Assembly (NCBI GenBank): GCA_948567375.1
Contig: OX419761.1
Coordinates: forward strand, 34,040,501-34,104,500
Direction of reading: 5' to 3'
DNA: 64,000 nt
Source of the DNA: Lunularia cruciata
Lineage: Eukaryota > Streptophyta > Marchantiopsida > Lunulariales > Lunulariaceae
The first letter of the stretch is position 1. Each line of letters opens with the position of its first letter. A model generated the notes under the pieces. It was not told where the DNA came from and did no database searches. It was given only the letters and a program-made list of their open reading frames with translations. Positions 1 through 11,136 of this stretch are shown here, one piece after another. A program made the translations under genes and the position numbers.

Positions 1-960
1 CATGTTATTTGATCATGCTTGACGTTTTATCATTTAATATCAAAGCAAGTTCTATTTTCTCTGCACTAATTTTCTTGGCTATACTTTCTGCAGACTATTT
101 GGTTTGGTTTGGTTTATAATATATCACTTGTTTCCTTGGCCTATTGGGTATTCTCATTTGCAAAATTATTTGGTATTATTTGCAATTTTCAGTATTAGAA
201 GCCCAATGGATCTTCTCAATTGGAACTGAAGATTGAGTATTAACGGCAGTTTCCTTTGCCATTCACTAGTGTTAATGTACATTCTTCCTTAGTCAATGGT
301 GATAAAAAAGCTAGACAAGTCAAGGCAAGAGAGAAAGAAAGGAAAACCCAAGGTTACCTTTCCTGGTCATATCAAATGTTGTACACTAGATTCAAGGAAG
401 CAAACGATGTTGATTCTTTCTCACTGCATTATCCTAGCCTTATTAGTTATAATGTTCTTACTTTGAATTGCCTTCTTAGCTACATTGTCTTTGGCTTGGG
501 AAAATTTCTCTTGAAGAAATTAGGGTTTAAGGTCTTCATTGCCTTGTTATATAGAACACTAGTTGCTTTGAAAGAAGTTGCTTTGCAAAATCCAAAGTCT
601 TGCTCCATATTGCTAAACTTGAATTGCCCCTTCTCGAACAATTTTAACACTCATGAGGTAGTAGCCTTAGATTAAAGCTCAAATACCTTGTAGTTTTGTT
701 GTAAATGTGATGTTTAGTAAAAAATATTAAGATCCATCATTCTCCTCTTAAACTTAATATTAACCTCCTTAAGACCACTCATTATGACAAATGAACTTGG
801 AGAAAAATCTACTACTTTCATTATCTTATTAAATTCTCAAAATGTTTGCATTTTGGCTAGAATGAAATGAAATATTAAATACAAGTGGCATATTGACCAA
901 TCTAGACCAAGAGGTTTAACTCATATCAGACTTCTGTCAAAACTTTGACAAATAATATAA
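1..960. other. Unclassified stretch with one open frame
   Basis: AT-rich sequence without a family I recognise. The plus strand is open from 256 to 675 (139 codons; Lys/Arg-rich N-terminal third, then Leu/Phe-rich hydrophobic stretches). No domain, no clear upstream context and no conserved motif is visible, so I do not call it a gene. It lies just upstream of an LTR fragment and a copia fossil and may be decayed copia 5' sequence. That link is a guess from position only. Confidence 0.3.
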
Positions 961-1039
961 TAATATAAAGTCAGCAAAAGAGTTAGAAGGAGAAAATGAG
1001 TTAGCAGATTCAACTTATTATAACTTAATTGAGGTAAAA

Positions 1040-1255
1040 CTAACATAATCTAGGAATTTTCAAAATTTTCTAGAAGTATCTAGAAAGCTTCTTGGTAGAA
1101 TGTACTAGGATCATTTAGAAAGCTTCCTAGAAAAGAGCTTCTAGGAACTCCCCAAGGTTTGAGTAGCTTGTATGCCAAGTAGATGACTAGCTTGGCTTGC
1201 ACTCCAAAAAAGATGTTTTCTAGAAGGAACGTTCCTTGGAATTTTCTTGTGTTTG
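1040..1255 (+). repeat. LTR (U3) fragment related to the element C LTR
   Basis: This stretch shares blocks, in the same order, with the minus strand of the element C LTR at 60340-60575. Shared blocks include TCTAGAAG-ATCTA-AAGCTTCTTGG and CTTGGCTTGCACTCCAA. It is rich in GAA/TTC palindromes, as in C. The copia integrase fossil begins immediately downstream, so the fragment is either inserted there or a rearrangement junction. No LTR ends or target duplication could be fixed. Confidence 0.55.
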
Positions 1256-2768
1256 CATGTGTTAAAAAATACACAAAATGTCCTTTTGAAGTTGAAAATC
1301 ATAGTTCCATTGAGGTGCTTAAGTATGTAAAATTGGATGCATGCGGTCCACTTCCTACTACCTCATATTTTTGAATGGATATTGCATTTGGAAGGACTAC
1401 TATCTATTGATAACTACTCAAGATTTGTATGGAATTATTTCAAACAATTTGAGTTTGAAGTCTTTACTATTTTCACAATTTAGAAATCCCAATTTGAGAC
1501 TAAAACAAGAAGAAAGGTTAAATATTTACATATGGATGAAAAAAAGGAAGAGATCAGAAGTGAAATTGGATTGTTTTGAGAAAATGATGGGATAACTCAC
1601 CATCTCATCATAATATATAATCCAAAGCAAAATAGTATTGTTGAGTGTCTCAATCAAAAACTATTGGAGTGGTCATGAAGTATCTTGAACAAATCAAATT
1701 TATCACAAATCTTTTGTGTTGAAGTCTTCAATGTTGCAACTTATCTATTAGACCTTTTTGCTTATAGTGCAATCAAGTTCAAGACACCATTTGAAATGTG
1801 GTTGAATCTACTATTCATTTGAAATGGATAGTAGATTACTTTGGGTAAGAGTTTCAGGATATGATACATATGCACTTACAACAATGAAAAATAGTACCAA
1901 GTTGCATCTTAAGAACAAGAAACATTTTTTTCCTTAGATATCAACATGATGTGAAGAGATAGAGGTTTTAGGGTCCAATTGATTACCAATTAGTTGTTAA
2001 TAGATATATATCCTTCAATAAACCCAAATCATCAAAGGAAGAGGAGAAAGCTCAAGCTCTCCTGATTGGAAAAAGCACATCTCCAATCATAGATTATGTT
2101 GAGAGGTAAATTGATCATGATAGTATTCATTGTGGCTTATAAGGAGAAGCTTCAACAAAAGTAGAGTAAGTTCTTGTGCCATAGGTACAAGAAGAAGAGA
2201 AATTGTTGTTAGTGAGCCATAAATTATAGTGGAGGAAATTCAATGATCTATATGCTCCTTAGAGGTAGGCATTTGGTTTCCACTCGACCAAGCAGATTTG
2301 GATGATGTTTTCTTTGAAAATTAATTAATGATTAAAATATTTGCATTGATCCTTAAGGAAGGAATTATTTTCATACAAGGAGGCTCAAGCTTTGGATTAG
2401 AAGCTTGAGTGAGATGCAATGATGTGTTAAGGAGATAAAGTTGTTTCTTGACATGCTGGTGCAACTATATAAAAATACAAAAGTGGTGGACAACAAGTGT
2501 GAAGGCTATAAGAATGATGGACCTATTGATGGTCCTAAGAAGATTTTCAAGGCAAAGTTGGTGACCAAGGGTTTTATACAACTAAAAGGTATGGATGAAA
2601 ATAAATTCTTCTTGTTGGTAGGTAAGTACTCATTTATTAGGCTACTTTATTCACGTGTTGTGTTGTTTGGTCTTACTTTAGATCAAATAGATATTGTTGC
2701 AATCTTCTTGTATGGAATGATAGATGCAGAGATCTTCATAATACAACTAATTGGTTACATAAGGAGAG
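1255..2768 (+). pseudogene. Ty1/copia polyprotein fossil, integrase to start of RT
   Basis: The plus strand carries a decayed copia pol. From about 1258 it reads a CxxC-type stretch, then PFEVENHSS and DACGPLP, which fits the region between the integrase zinc finger and the first catalytic Asp. Around 1600-1670 in another frame it reads YNPKQNSIVE, the end of the integrase core; the catalytic Glu is still readable. From 2441 an open frame of 110 codons gives the copia RT start (KAKLVTKGF, then DQIDIVAIFLYG). Stops and frameshifts break the frame repeatedly. The fossil stops exactly at the element A insertion (2769) and resumes at 9364. It cannot be functional. Confidence 0.85.
2764..2768. repeat. 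Target-site duplication (left) of element A, GAGAG
   Basis: GAGAG directly precedes the LTR start TGTAATAC and is repeated exactly at 9359-9363 after the other LTR. A 5-bp direct repeat is the expected size for Ty3/gypsy integration. It lies inside the copia RT. Confidence 0.93.
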
Positions 2769-3511
2769 TGTAATACTCCGAGGAAAAGAGATGAGAGAAA
2801 ACACAAATTGCACACTCAAACATTTGATGCTCCAAGGAGCACCTTCTCTTTATTATATAAACAAAGAGGATCTCCTCCAAGGAAGCTCCACCATAGGATT
2901 AAGGACACAGATAGGTGACATGTCAGCAAGCTCCACCCTTGGATTACTTACTTGGATGGGTGACATGTCAGGTCTAGGTCCTATCTGGTTGGTCAAACAA
3001 GCTTTGACCGGAGGGAATCTTTTAGGGAATCTTCCTATAGGAATCTCAAAATCATGTAAGGTACCGTTGGAAAGCTCTCGACAAGACAAAGCACGGGGGA
3101 CAGAAGGCCAGCTTTTCTTTGCATGGTAAGGGGGGGGGGGGAAATTGCACATTTTCAAGGCCTAATTCATGCGTTTAGGCCTCCAAAATTGCCTTCAAAG
3201 ATTTCAAGCATATTTCGGTTCCTACTCTATTAGTAGAAGTCCCCTTTTGGTGATACCTCTTTCTGATCTGTTTAGTCCATCATGTGTAACATCCTTCCAG
3301 ATGTTACCAAACCAATTCTCGCCTTTAAATCATATGTCTAGCTATTGGTTCTAAGGTCCTCAAGTCTATTTTGGTTTTTGCCCTATCAGTAGAAGTACTC
3401 TTTTGGTGATACTTCTATCTTATCTATTTTGACCATCATGTATAACATCATTCTAGATGTTACCAAACCTAATTTCACATCTAGATCATATGGCTAGCTC
3501 TTGGTATTACA
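2769..3511 (-). repeat. 3' LTR of element A
   Basis: A 743-bp LTR with TGTAATAC/GTATTACA inverted ends. On the minus strand U3 begins at 3511. U3 opens with two diverged tandem copies of a module of about 140 bp (3366-3511 and 3216-3357). A TATA box (TTATATAATA on the minus strand, 2851-2860) is followed by the R/U5 part. A G12 homopolymer sits near 3130, and a second tandem duplication of about 45 bp (with the TGACATGTCA palindrome) lies at about 2893-2985. Confidence 0.95.
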
Positions 3512-3513
3512 GA

Positions 3514-3526
3514 CCTCCCTCCTTTT
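3514..3526 (-). other. Polypurine tract of element A
   Basis: On the minus strand the sequence AAAAGGAGGGAGG lies two bases upstream of the 3' LTR. This is the expected plus-strand primer position for an LTR element. Confidence 0.9.
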
Positions 3527-3983
3527 AAGACGCAATGTCTTTGTTGTGCAATTGTTGCTCAAATGCTTGCACCAACACCGGTGTATGTGCCAAATTGGCA
3601 GTGGGCTCCCAGGTTGCTTCATAGAGGGGGTAACCTTTCCATTGGACTAGATAGTCCACCCACGGATGGCGAGTACCATGTATGCATTTTTGGAGAATCC
3701 ACTCCACTTCATATTCCTTTATGCAAGCAATGAGTGTCGGACAAGGTTGAATGTCTTGTGTGGAATGACCCTGGCCTGATCGGGGAGCATATTTGCGTAG
3801 TAGGGAGACATGGAACACTAGATGGATCTTCATGTGTGGTGGTAGATCAAGGTGATAGGCCACAGCGCCGATGCGACAAAGAATCGAGAAAAGCTCAATA
3901 AAACGAGGTCTGAGCTTACGAGGTCCAACTAATGTGAGGTTGGTTGTCGATAGCCACACTTGATCCCCAACAGTGAACTCCAT
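3525..3983 (-). pseudogene. Element A: integrase C-terminus and chromodomain
   Basis: A 152-codon open segment. Residues 1-60 match the GPY/F-type C-terminal integrase module (FTVGDQVWLS, GPRKLRPRF, HLVFHVSLLRKY). Residues 85-145 form a chromodomain (YEVEWIL, YLVQWKGYP, ATWEP) with the aromatic positions that bind methylated histone tails still visible. In chromoviruses this domain steers integration to heterochromatin. It is in the same frame as the integrase core segment upstream (4014-5555) but separated by stops, and it ends close to the PPT. Confidence 0.92.
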
Positions 3984-4013
3984 GTGCCTACAGTGTGCAT
4001 CAGCATACTACTT

Positions 4014-5555
4014 CTATTGATTTTGTACAATCTGTAATATATGCTTGGCGCTCTCCACACCTTGTTGGATTCTAGAAACAAATGTGTTGACTGCATCAAC
4101 CTTGGTGGCCACTGGACGGATCTTCATCAAGCTAGAAGGTGTGAAGGGATGCTCACTATACATGAGGAAGAATGGAGTGACCTGGGTGGATGCATTCACT
4201 AAATTGTTGTAAATGAATTCCACCAACGGGAGTAGGGTGTCCCACCTCTCTTGCTCTTCTAAGGTGAAGCCGCATAACATGTCTTCAATCGTGCGATTAG
4301 CATGCTATGTTTGGCCAACTATTTGTGGGTGGTAAGCTGTGGACATGGCCAACTTGGTTTTGAAGAAACCAAAGAGTGTTTGCCAAAACAAATTGGTGAA
4401 TTGGGTGCCTCTATCGGTGATGAGTACTCTAGACAAGCCATGGTGAGCAAAGACTGCATCTAAGTATAATTGAGCTAGTTGTGGAGCGGTCACCTCCTTG
4501 GTGGTAGGGCGTACATGAATCATTTTTCTGAGCCGGTCCACAAAGACCATGATGGAGTCAAACCCTGAGGTGGTCTTGGGTAATTCACAGACGAGATCCA
4601 TACTCACTTGTTCCCAACGTTGGGTAAGAGTGGGAAGAGGTTGAAGGAGGCCTACAAGAGCTTGATTAGAAGCTTTGTTATGTTGACAAAGTAGGCAGCT
4701 ACACACGTAGTCCATCACATCGTTTCTCATCTCGGGCCAATAGTAATGGCGCTTGATTGCATCCAAGGTCTTGTCCACTCTAACATGAGCTACAATGGCC
4801 GAATCATGACATTCCGCTAGAATGGTGGTGCATAATTTTGGGACATTTGGGATCCATAATCTGCCATCCCAAAAGGTGAGTCCTTGGGTGCTGGTGACAC
4901 CTTTGGATGATTGTGCTTCTACAATCTGTGGATCAGTTTTTGTAGTAGCCAAAATCTCTGGCCAGAATTCAAGGTTAATCTTAACCTCTGCCACCAAGTT
5001 GTTTGCCATTGGCATGCGGGTGAATGCATCTACAAGTTGCTTCTTACCTTCCATGTAGGTGATTGTCATGTTGAAGCATTGTTGCCACTCTGCCCACCAA
5101 ATTTGGCGATGAGATAGATCCTTCTGTGTCTTGAGGTAGACTAGAGGTTTGTGGTCTATCTCTACTACAAATACCTTCTCACCCAAATAGTGCTTCCAAT
5201 GCTTGGTTGTTAGAACAATGGCCAGCTCTTCTCGTTTTGTGGTGTGGTATTTGCACTCTACCGGTAACAAATTTTGAGAGAAATATGCAATTGGATGCCA
5301 TCCATCATGCCACTCTTGTTGTAGGACTGCTCCTATTGCTACGCCTGATGCACCTGTAGCCAACTTGATTGGACGTTTTGGGTCATACCACTTCAAGATT
5401 GGTGCATGTAGTAAGGCGGTCTTCAATTCTTGATAGGCCAACTCTTGTGCAGTTCCCCATGTCCACTTCTTCCCCTTGCCAAGTAGTGTCGTTAAAGGTT
5501 GTGCAACCTTGGAGAAGTCCTTGAAAAATCTAGGATAGAATCCCGTCAACCCCAA
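4014..5555 (-). pseudogene. Element A: RNase H and integrase core (broken)
   Basis: From 5555 downward the frame reads the RT connection and RNase H (ATGASGVAIGAVLQQE, TTKREELA, EIDHKPLVYL), then the integrase zinc finger (H..H..CxxC, ending CSCLLCQHNK) and the catalytic core. The first core Asp (MDLVCELP) and second Asp (TDRGTQF) are present. The third acidic residue is not: exactly 35 residues after the second Asp, at 4305-4307, the codon is TAG. The frame continues below the stop (4014-4280, LEEQERWDTLLP, YNN, FFLMYSEHPF). The break therefore falls on the catalytic Glu. Confidence 0.93.
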
Positions 5556-5764
5556 GAAGCTCTTAAGTTGAGTCTGATCTTCTGGGGCACTTCATTTTTG
5601 AATGACCTCTATTTTATCTGTCAATACTTGAATGCCCTTTGCACTTACTCTATGTCCCAAGTAGTCTACTTCAGACTTGCCAAACTCACACTTTGAGATT
5701 TTGGCATACAATTGATTCTGTCTAAGAATCTGGAGAACCTCTCGTAGATGTTGTTCATGTTCTG

Positions 5765-6417
5765 TCATCGGCTACTATATACTAAGATATCATCCAAGAA
5801 GACGATAACAAACTTATCCAAGTATGGACAAAATATATCATTCATTAGACTCATGAAAGTGGTAGGTGCATTGGTGAGGCCAAAAGGCATCATGAGATAC
5901 TCAAAGTGGCCATACCTGGTTCGAAGGGCAGTTTTGTACACGTCCTTCTTTGCAATTCGGATTTGATTGTAACCGCTCCGCAAGTCCAGTTTGGTGAAGT
6001 ATCTCGCTCCATGGAGTTGATCAAATAGGTCATCCATGCGAGGTAAGGGATATTTGTTCTTCACTGTTTGCTGATTGAGACCCTGATAGTCAATACACAT
6101 GCGTATTGTACCATCCTTCTTCTTCACAAACAAGACAGGGGCCCCATATGGTGATACACTAGGTTGGATGAACCCTTTCTGCAGCACCTCCTCAATTTAC
6201 ACTCCTCCAACTCATGAGGTGATAAGCGATATGGGGCCTTACAAGGAGGTGTCTTCCCCGGAAGTGTCTCAATTTTGTGATCTACTCGCCTTTTTGGTGG
6301 TAATCTTGAGGGTAGATCATCAAGAAAGACATCTTGAAACTCATCCACCACATCCTTCAATTTCTCAGGAATTTTTCCATCAAGTTGTGCACTCTGGACT
6401 TTTCTTATTAGACCCAT
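5765..6417 (-). pseudogene. Element A: reverse transcriptase (frameshifted)
   Basis: Two overlapping frames carry the RT. Segment 6124-6417 gives the linker and RT start (PPCKAPYRLSPHELEE). After a one-base shift near 6190, 5765-6187 gives the fingers and palm: [42 protein letters not shown] and the catalytic FLDD. All the catalytic Asp residues are present, so the enzyme was lost through the frameshift and a TGA stop at the end of the palm rather than by active-site change. Confidence 0.93.
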
Positions 6418-6606
6418 AAAACATCTATCGGTCTTACAAACAATTGTTGTCCTTATGACATATAGAGGCAGTTTTTGCCTGTGTGATTTTTCTTTAACTC
6501 CAATGATTGACTATTGGTGGGTTCTCACTACCTTCTTCCTTCAATCCACCATAGGGTTGTACTGCTCCATCCATGGCATGCCTGAAATTGCATCATAACG
6601 AGCTAA

Positions 6607-6846
6607 CTATATCACTTGCCACTCAATTGCTTTCTGATATTTTCCTACAGAGAGTGTTACCCGTCTAGGTAAAAATTCAATCCTCTTTGTTTGCCCATTA
6701 GGTAACTCTACTTCTTCACTCCCATCTCTCTCTAGATCCATTCCCAATCTTATTGCAACAGAGCGAGACAAGAAATTCTCTATTGCTCCTAGATCTATTA
6801 ATACTCTCACTTGATTACCTTCTAGGATTCCATTCACAACAATCAA
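6607..6846 (-). pseudogene. Element A: aspartic protease remnant
   Basis: A 79-codon segment in the protease position between gag and RT. It reads VLIDLGAIENFLS followed by the hydrophobic flap-like region (RRVTLSVGKYQKAIEW). The retroviral-type protease normally has D-S/T-G at the active site; here the middle residue is Leu (D-L-G). The stop at its end separates it from RT. Confidence 0.8.
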
Positions 6847-7049
6847 TTGTGAGGTTGCCTTTCGGGATCTTTGCGCATTATTCTTCTTCCTTCCCTCGCT
6901 TCTCTACTTCCTTATTGAACTAGTAAGGCCGCGAGGTACATTTATTAGTGATTTTCATTTTCCGAAGTGATTTCCACCTCTTCCTCTTCAATGTGCCTCT
7001 CCATGTTGTTCAAAGATCGCCTGTACGAAGGCCAAGGGCCCCTAGGGAA

Positions 7050-7967
7050 ACGAGTGCGACAGTTGGTAGATATGTGCCCAATACGGCCACAATTGTTACA
7101 ACGGCGTTGTTCTCTTTGAGTCCTTTCTCCTTGTGGGACTCCATCTCTTTGTTCTTCTACCCTTCCCCGCTCCCCTTGAAGCGGTCGTGCTCCTCGATCC
7201 CGGAATCAAAGGTTGCCCAATTCCATTGGTACTAGTCCACCCATGTGTGGCATTTTTGCCCAATAATGTTGAGGTGGAACTACTTCTTCACTTCCACCTA
7301 ATGCTCTTGCTATTCTTTGCGCACAAGCAATGGCTTCAAATACCGTGCAAGGATTTTGCACCATGACTTCTTGGTGAATCCGCTCTTTCAACCCTTGTTT
7401 GAAATTGTCAAGAGCCTCTGCTTGACTCATGTCGGTAATTGTGACTTGTAGATCCAAAAATGCCTCCACATACTCTTGTACGCTATTCTTCTATCTCAAT
7501 TCCCATAGTCCGGTTCGAGCCATCTGCACAAAATCCACCGATTGGAAATTCTTCAGCAGTCCTTCTTGCATTGCTGTCCATGTGACCTCCCTTCTCTCTG
7601 CCAACATGGATCGTTCCCAAGCATCATACCATGTGAGCGCTTTATCGATCAAGTACCCACATGCAAACACGCCTACAACATGCTCTGTGATCTTTGTTGA
7701 GAACAATCGGAAATATGGATTCATTCTCGAGATCCAATTTTCCACTACTCCCATCGTACGCTGCCCCTTGTAAGGCTTGATGTTGTAGGTCTTCTTCATC
7801 CGGAGTAGCAATGTGGCTTCATTGTTGATAGGGTTTGTAGGCACGAGTGCCTCTCCAAGTACTTCAATCGCAGGTATTGGGTTTTGAGACGGCTCTTCTT
7901 CTTGCATGGCTTGATTGTTCCTGAGGATCTGCACTTGACTTTGTAATGTCTCCATGGTCATCTTCAT
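7050..7967 (-). pseudogene. Element A: gag with zinc knuckle (broken)
   Basis: The segment begins at a Met codon at 7967 with a short coiled-coil-like start (MKMTMETLQSQVQILRNNQ). It then shows the retrotransposon gag core (WISRMNPYFRL, ALTWYDAWE, WTAMQEGLLKNF) and continues in the same frame after a stop near 7491. The C-terminus reads CNNCGRIGHISTNC at about 7070-7110, a CX2CX4HX4C nucleic-acid-binding knuckle. Several stops interrupt it. Confidence 0.88.
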
Positions 7968-8609
7968 CTCTCAAAATTCATTCAACATCCCTTGCACCAG
8001 CTCTTGCAATTGCGGATCCATGGTTCTTATAACACTCAATTGCTAATGTCTACTTCAATATAGTCAATATAATCACTCTGGAAGGCGCATGAACTATTGA
8101 AACTACCACTGGGATCTCAAAAACGATCACTCGTTGATAATACTCCTCATCAGAATTCCTAACCACAAAACCTCTAAACATCACTTTTGGTCTCACTACA
8201 TAACGGATTTCTACTTGAGTGTTGAAAGGGAGAAGATTTGGGACATTCATATCCATATTTTCATAATAGAATGTAGATTGTCAAATCCCACTCTTTGTCA
8301 TATATCACCATAGGTAGAATCACCGGGTTTGGTGAGTTCATCACTCTGTCCATGAATTCTGCACCAAAGTGATAAACTAGCAATACCCTCATCTGCTCAC
8401 GATGGATGTACATAACCTTGATGTGGAATGGGTTTGAGAATGGAAAGCTAGGTGTGGGAAATTGTCCTCCCGGTGCATCCATCCCATCCGCTCTCTAAAG
8501 TCCTTCCTAAGTTTAGCAATTACTCTATGTTCTCTACCTCAAATTACTCAGTTTTAGTAGTTCATGCTATTCCAAGAGGGGTGATCCACTCTCTTGGACT
8601 AAAACACTT
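7968..8609 (-). other. Element A leader between PBS and gag
   Basis: About 640 bp between the PBS and the first gag Met. Two small open frames exist on the minus strand (8261-8482 and 8050-8256, about 70 codons each). They match no gag or pol motif, so I treat this as a 5' untranslated leader. Confidence 0.6.
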
Positions 8610-8621
8610 GCTCTGATACCA
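8610..8621 (-). other. Primer binding site of element A (initiator tRNA-Met)
   Basis: On the minus strand TGGTATCAGAGC follows the 5' LTR after one base. It is complementary to the 3' end of plant initiator tRNA-Met, the usual primer for plant copia and many gypsy elements. This fixes the element orientation and the LTR boundary. Confidence 0.95.
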
Positions 8622-8622
8622 T

Positions 8623-9358
8623 TGTAATACTCTGAGGACAAGAGAAGAGAGAAAACAAAAATTGCACACTCAAACATTTGATGCCCCAAGGAGCACCTTC
8701 TCTTTATTATATAGACAAAGAGTATCTCCTCCAAGGAAGCTCCACCATAGGATTAAGGACACAGATAGGTGACATGTCAGCAAGCTCCACCGTTGGATTA
8801 CTTACTTGGATGGGTGACATGTCCGGTCTAGGTCCTATCTGGTTGGTCAAACAAGCTTTGACCAGAGGGAATCTTTTAGGAAATCTTCCTGTAGGAATCT
8901 CAAAATCACGTAAGGTACCATTGGAAAGCTCTTGACGAGACAAAGCACGGGGGAGAGAAGGCCAGCTTTTCTTTCCAAGAGGGGGGGGGGGAATCTGCAT
9001 AGTTTTGAGGCCTAATTCATGCGTTTAGGCCTCCAAAATTGCCTTTAAAGATTTCAGGCATATTTTGGTTCCTACTCTATTAGTAGAAGTCCCCTTTTGG
9101 TGATACCTCTTTCTGATCTGTTTAGTCCATCATGTGTAACATCCTTCCAGATGTTACCAAACCAATTCTCGCCTTTAAATCATATGTCTAGCTATTTCTA
9201 AGGTTCTCAAGTCTATTTTGGTTTTTGCCCTATTCGTAGAAGTAGTCTTTTGGTGATACTTCTATCTTATCTATTTTTACCATCATGTATAACATTATTC
9301 TAGATGTTACCAAACCTAATTTCACATCTAGATCATATGGCTAGCTCTTGGTATTACA
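8623..9358 (-). repeat. 5' LTR of element A
   Basis: A 736-bp partner of 2769-3511, with the same TGTAATAC/GTATTACA ends, the same duplicated U3 module and a TATA box at 8705-8714 (minus strand CTATATAATA). It is shorter mainly through small indels near the G-run and between the two U3 modules. Confidence 0.95.
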
Positions 9359-9363
9359 GAGAG
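9359..9363. repeat. Target-site duplication (right) of element A, GAGAG
   Basis: Exact repeat of 2764-2768, directly abutting the LTR end GTATTACA. Copia coding sequence resumes right after it. Confidence 0.93.
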
Positions 9364-9830
9364 CCCAAGAAGATTACTTTGCAATTTTTTAAAGTCTCTA
9401 TACAAACTGAAGGAAAGTACTTGGCAATATAACAAGTGGTTTGATGATTTTGTGCATGCGTGAGGCTTTACATAGATTGTATTTGATCCTTGTATGTACT
9501 TGAAACAAGCGAGTAATGTGTCTCTTGTTCTTATTATGTTGGTCTTGTATGTGGATTACATGTTCATAGTTGTAAAGAATAAATCAACAATTTCTAAACT
9601 TAAGGCTCAATTCAACTCAATTTAACATGAAGGATTTAGGTCCAACAAAGAGGATCTTAGGCATGATGATTTAACTGGACTTGACGGCAAGAAATTTATG
9701 GTTGATGTTGAGCAAGTATGAAAAGAAGGTAATTGCTAGGTTCAAAAAGAAAGTGCCAAGGTGGTAACTACTCCTTTGCAACATGTGGTGCTCCCATTTC
9801 TTCAGAATTTGTTGTTTTGTTGATCAGATC
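9364..9830 (+). pseudogene. Ty1/copia fossil, RT palm (downstream half)
   Basis: The copia RT continues past element A: KSLYKLKESTWQYNKWFDDF at about 9388-9450, then LYVDYMFIVVKN near 9545-9585, where the copia YVDD catalytic box has become YVDY. A region resembling the copia KAQF..DLG segment follows. Many stops are present. It joins the fossil at 1255-2768 when element A and one GAGAG copy are removed. Confidence 0.85.
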
Positions 9831-9899
9831 ATGCATAAGTGCTAGAGAAATACAATGAAGTGAGTAGTTACAAAGGGAATTCTCCCAAAAGGAGGTTGC

Positions 9900-10160
9900 A
9901 CTGATAGACAAGCTGAGAAATATACTTGGATAGATGTAGGATCATCTTGATTGCTTATAGGATGAGCATCATTGGGAGGAATGTAGGATAATCCCGAGTG
10001 CTTAAAGCAAAAGTAACACTCAGAGGGATGTAGGATAATCTTGAGTGCTTTTAGGCCTATATATTAAGTACCTTGCTTTCATTTATACTTAAGCAATGCC
10101 ACAATTTGAATGCACCACCAATTTAGTTGAGAATTGTTGCCAAGAGCCATTGTAGTAAAG
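9900..10160 (+). repeat. LTR-like stretch with threefold short direct repeat
   Basis: A motif like GGATGTAGGATAATCTTGAG recurs at about 9933, 9981 and 10022 (period 40-50 bp), followed by CCTATATATTAAG, a possible TATA box. Just upstream is a purine-rich tract (CCCAAAAGGAGG). Position after the copia fossil suggests its 3' LTR, but I could not find the LTR ends or a partner. Confidence 0.4.
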
Positions 10161-11136
10161 ATAATTGTTCACACTTGGTGGTTAGATTTGGCATGAGAGG
10201 AAGTGACCGATCAGGAAAGATTCATGGGTGCAAAGGTGACACCTAGTTAAAGAAAACATGCAGATACCTTTGCATGTGCAAATTACAAGTACTCACTTAC
10301 TCCTTCACCACCATAGGGCTGAAGAGTAACCAAAGAACTGATTATAACTTGAGGCGTTTGTGACAACCCGGCAAATATCACTTTTGCGGTAATCAGGTAA
10401 GTAAAGTTTGTTCCCACAGAGATACAAGTCAGAATTGGTCAAATACAAAGTAAAGTAAAAATTTAGTTTTCTTGGTTGCATCTTTAATCTCTCAGGTAGA
10501 AACCACACCCAGAAGAGAGTAGCAAGCACTGATTCTCAATCTTGTCACAAATTAGCACTATGTAATCACAACTCCATCAAATCTTTCCAAAAAATCTTGA
10601 TTGTGATGATTCAGGCTCTCCCAAAAACGGTAGTTCACTATAAAACAACTTTGCCTCAGAATTGTGTTCCACCTCTCCACTGAAGGCACAACTTCCTCGA
10701 TCAAAATTGCTTCATATCAAGTTCACACTACACTCACAAATGCAGAATACTACCAACACTACAATTCTTCTCAGATCTATCAAGGCATTGCTTCGATTGC
10801 ACTTCACTCAGAATGAATGATCAAGGTTGTGAAATCCAACATCCACCAAGTACACTGACTTGCACTTCAAATTTCTCCACACACTCACAAACACAATTGC
10901 AAAGTTGATACCCAAAATCAAGCTCAAGCAACGAGCACTGCTTCACAACACTTTGCTTTATCTATTCTCAGAAATAATGAGCACTGAACAACATAAGACT
11001 ATGATTGCCACTCTTAAATAGTGAAGCAATCGACAATTCTAACAAAAATACCGTTCTACAACAACTCTTCTAACCTGCAGATCCAAAATGACAATGCACC
11101 TCTTCATATCTGCCTCTTCCTATCTCAATCCTGTTT
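10160..11136. other. Non-coding stretch downstream of the long decayed frame
   Basis: I see no domain here. On the minus strand this lies just 3' of the decayed frame at 11137-13689. A minor open frame at 10305-10529 (minus) has no recognisable motif. It may be the 3' untranslated part or LTR of whatever element carried that frame. Confidence 0.35.

Larger units (their letters stand above)
2769..9358 (-). mobile_element. Full-length Ty3/gypsy chromovirus-type LTR retrotransposon (element A)
   Basis: A 6590-bp element reading on the minus strand: 5' LTR 8623-9358, PBS 8610-8621, leader, gag, protease, RT, RNase H, integrase, chromodomain, PPT 3514-3526, 3' LTR 2769-3511. The order protease-RT-RNase H-integrase is diagnostic of Ty3/gypsy, and the C-terminal chromodomain places it with chromoviruses. 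The insertion is flanked by GAGAG on both sides. The two LTRs differ at roughly 30 positions plus small indels by my eye count (about 4-5%), so the insertion is not recent. Every coding segment has at least one stop or frameshift, so the copy is structurally complete but not autonomous. Confidence 0.96.

Noticed and set aside
8050-8482. Two small minus-strand frames between PBS and gag of element A
   Set aside because: No gag or accessory motif; they fit chance frames in an untranslated leader.
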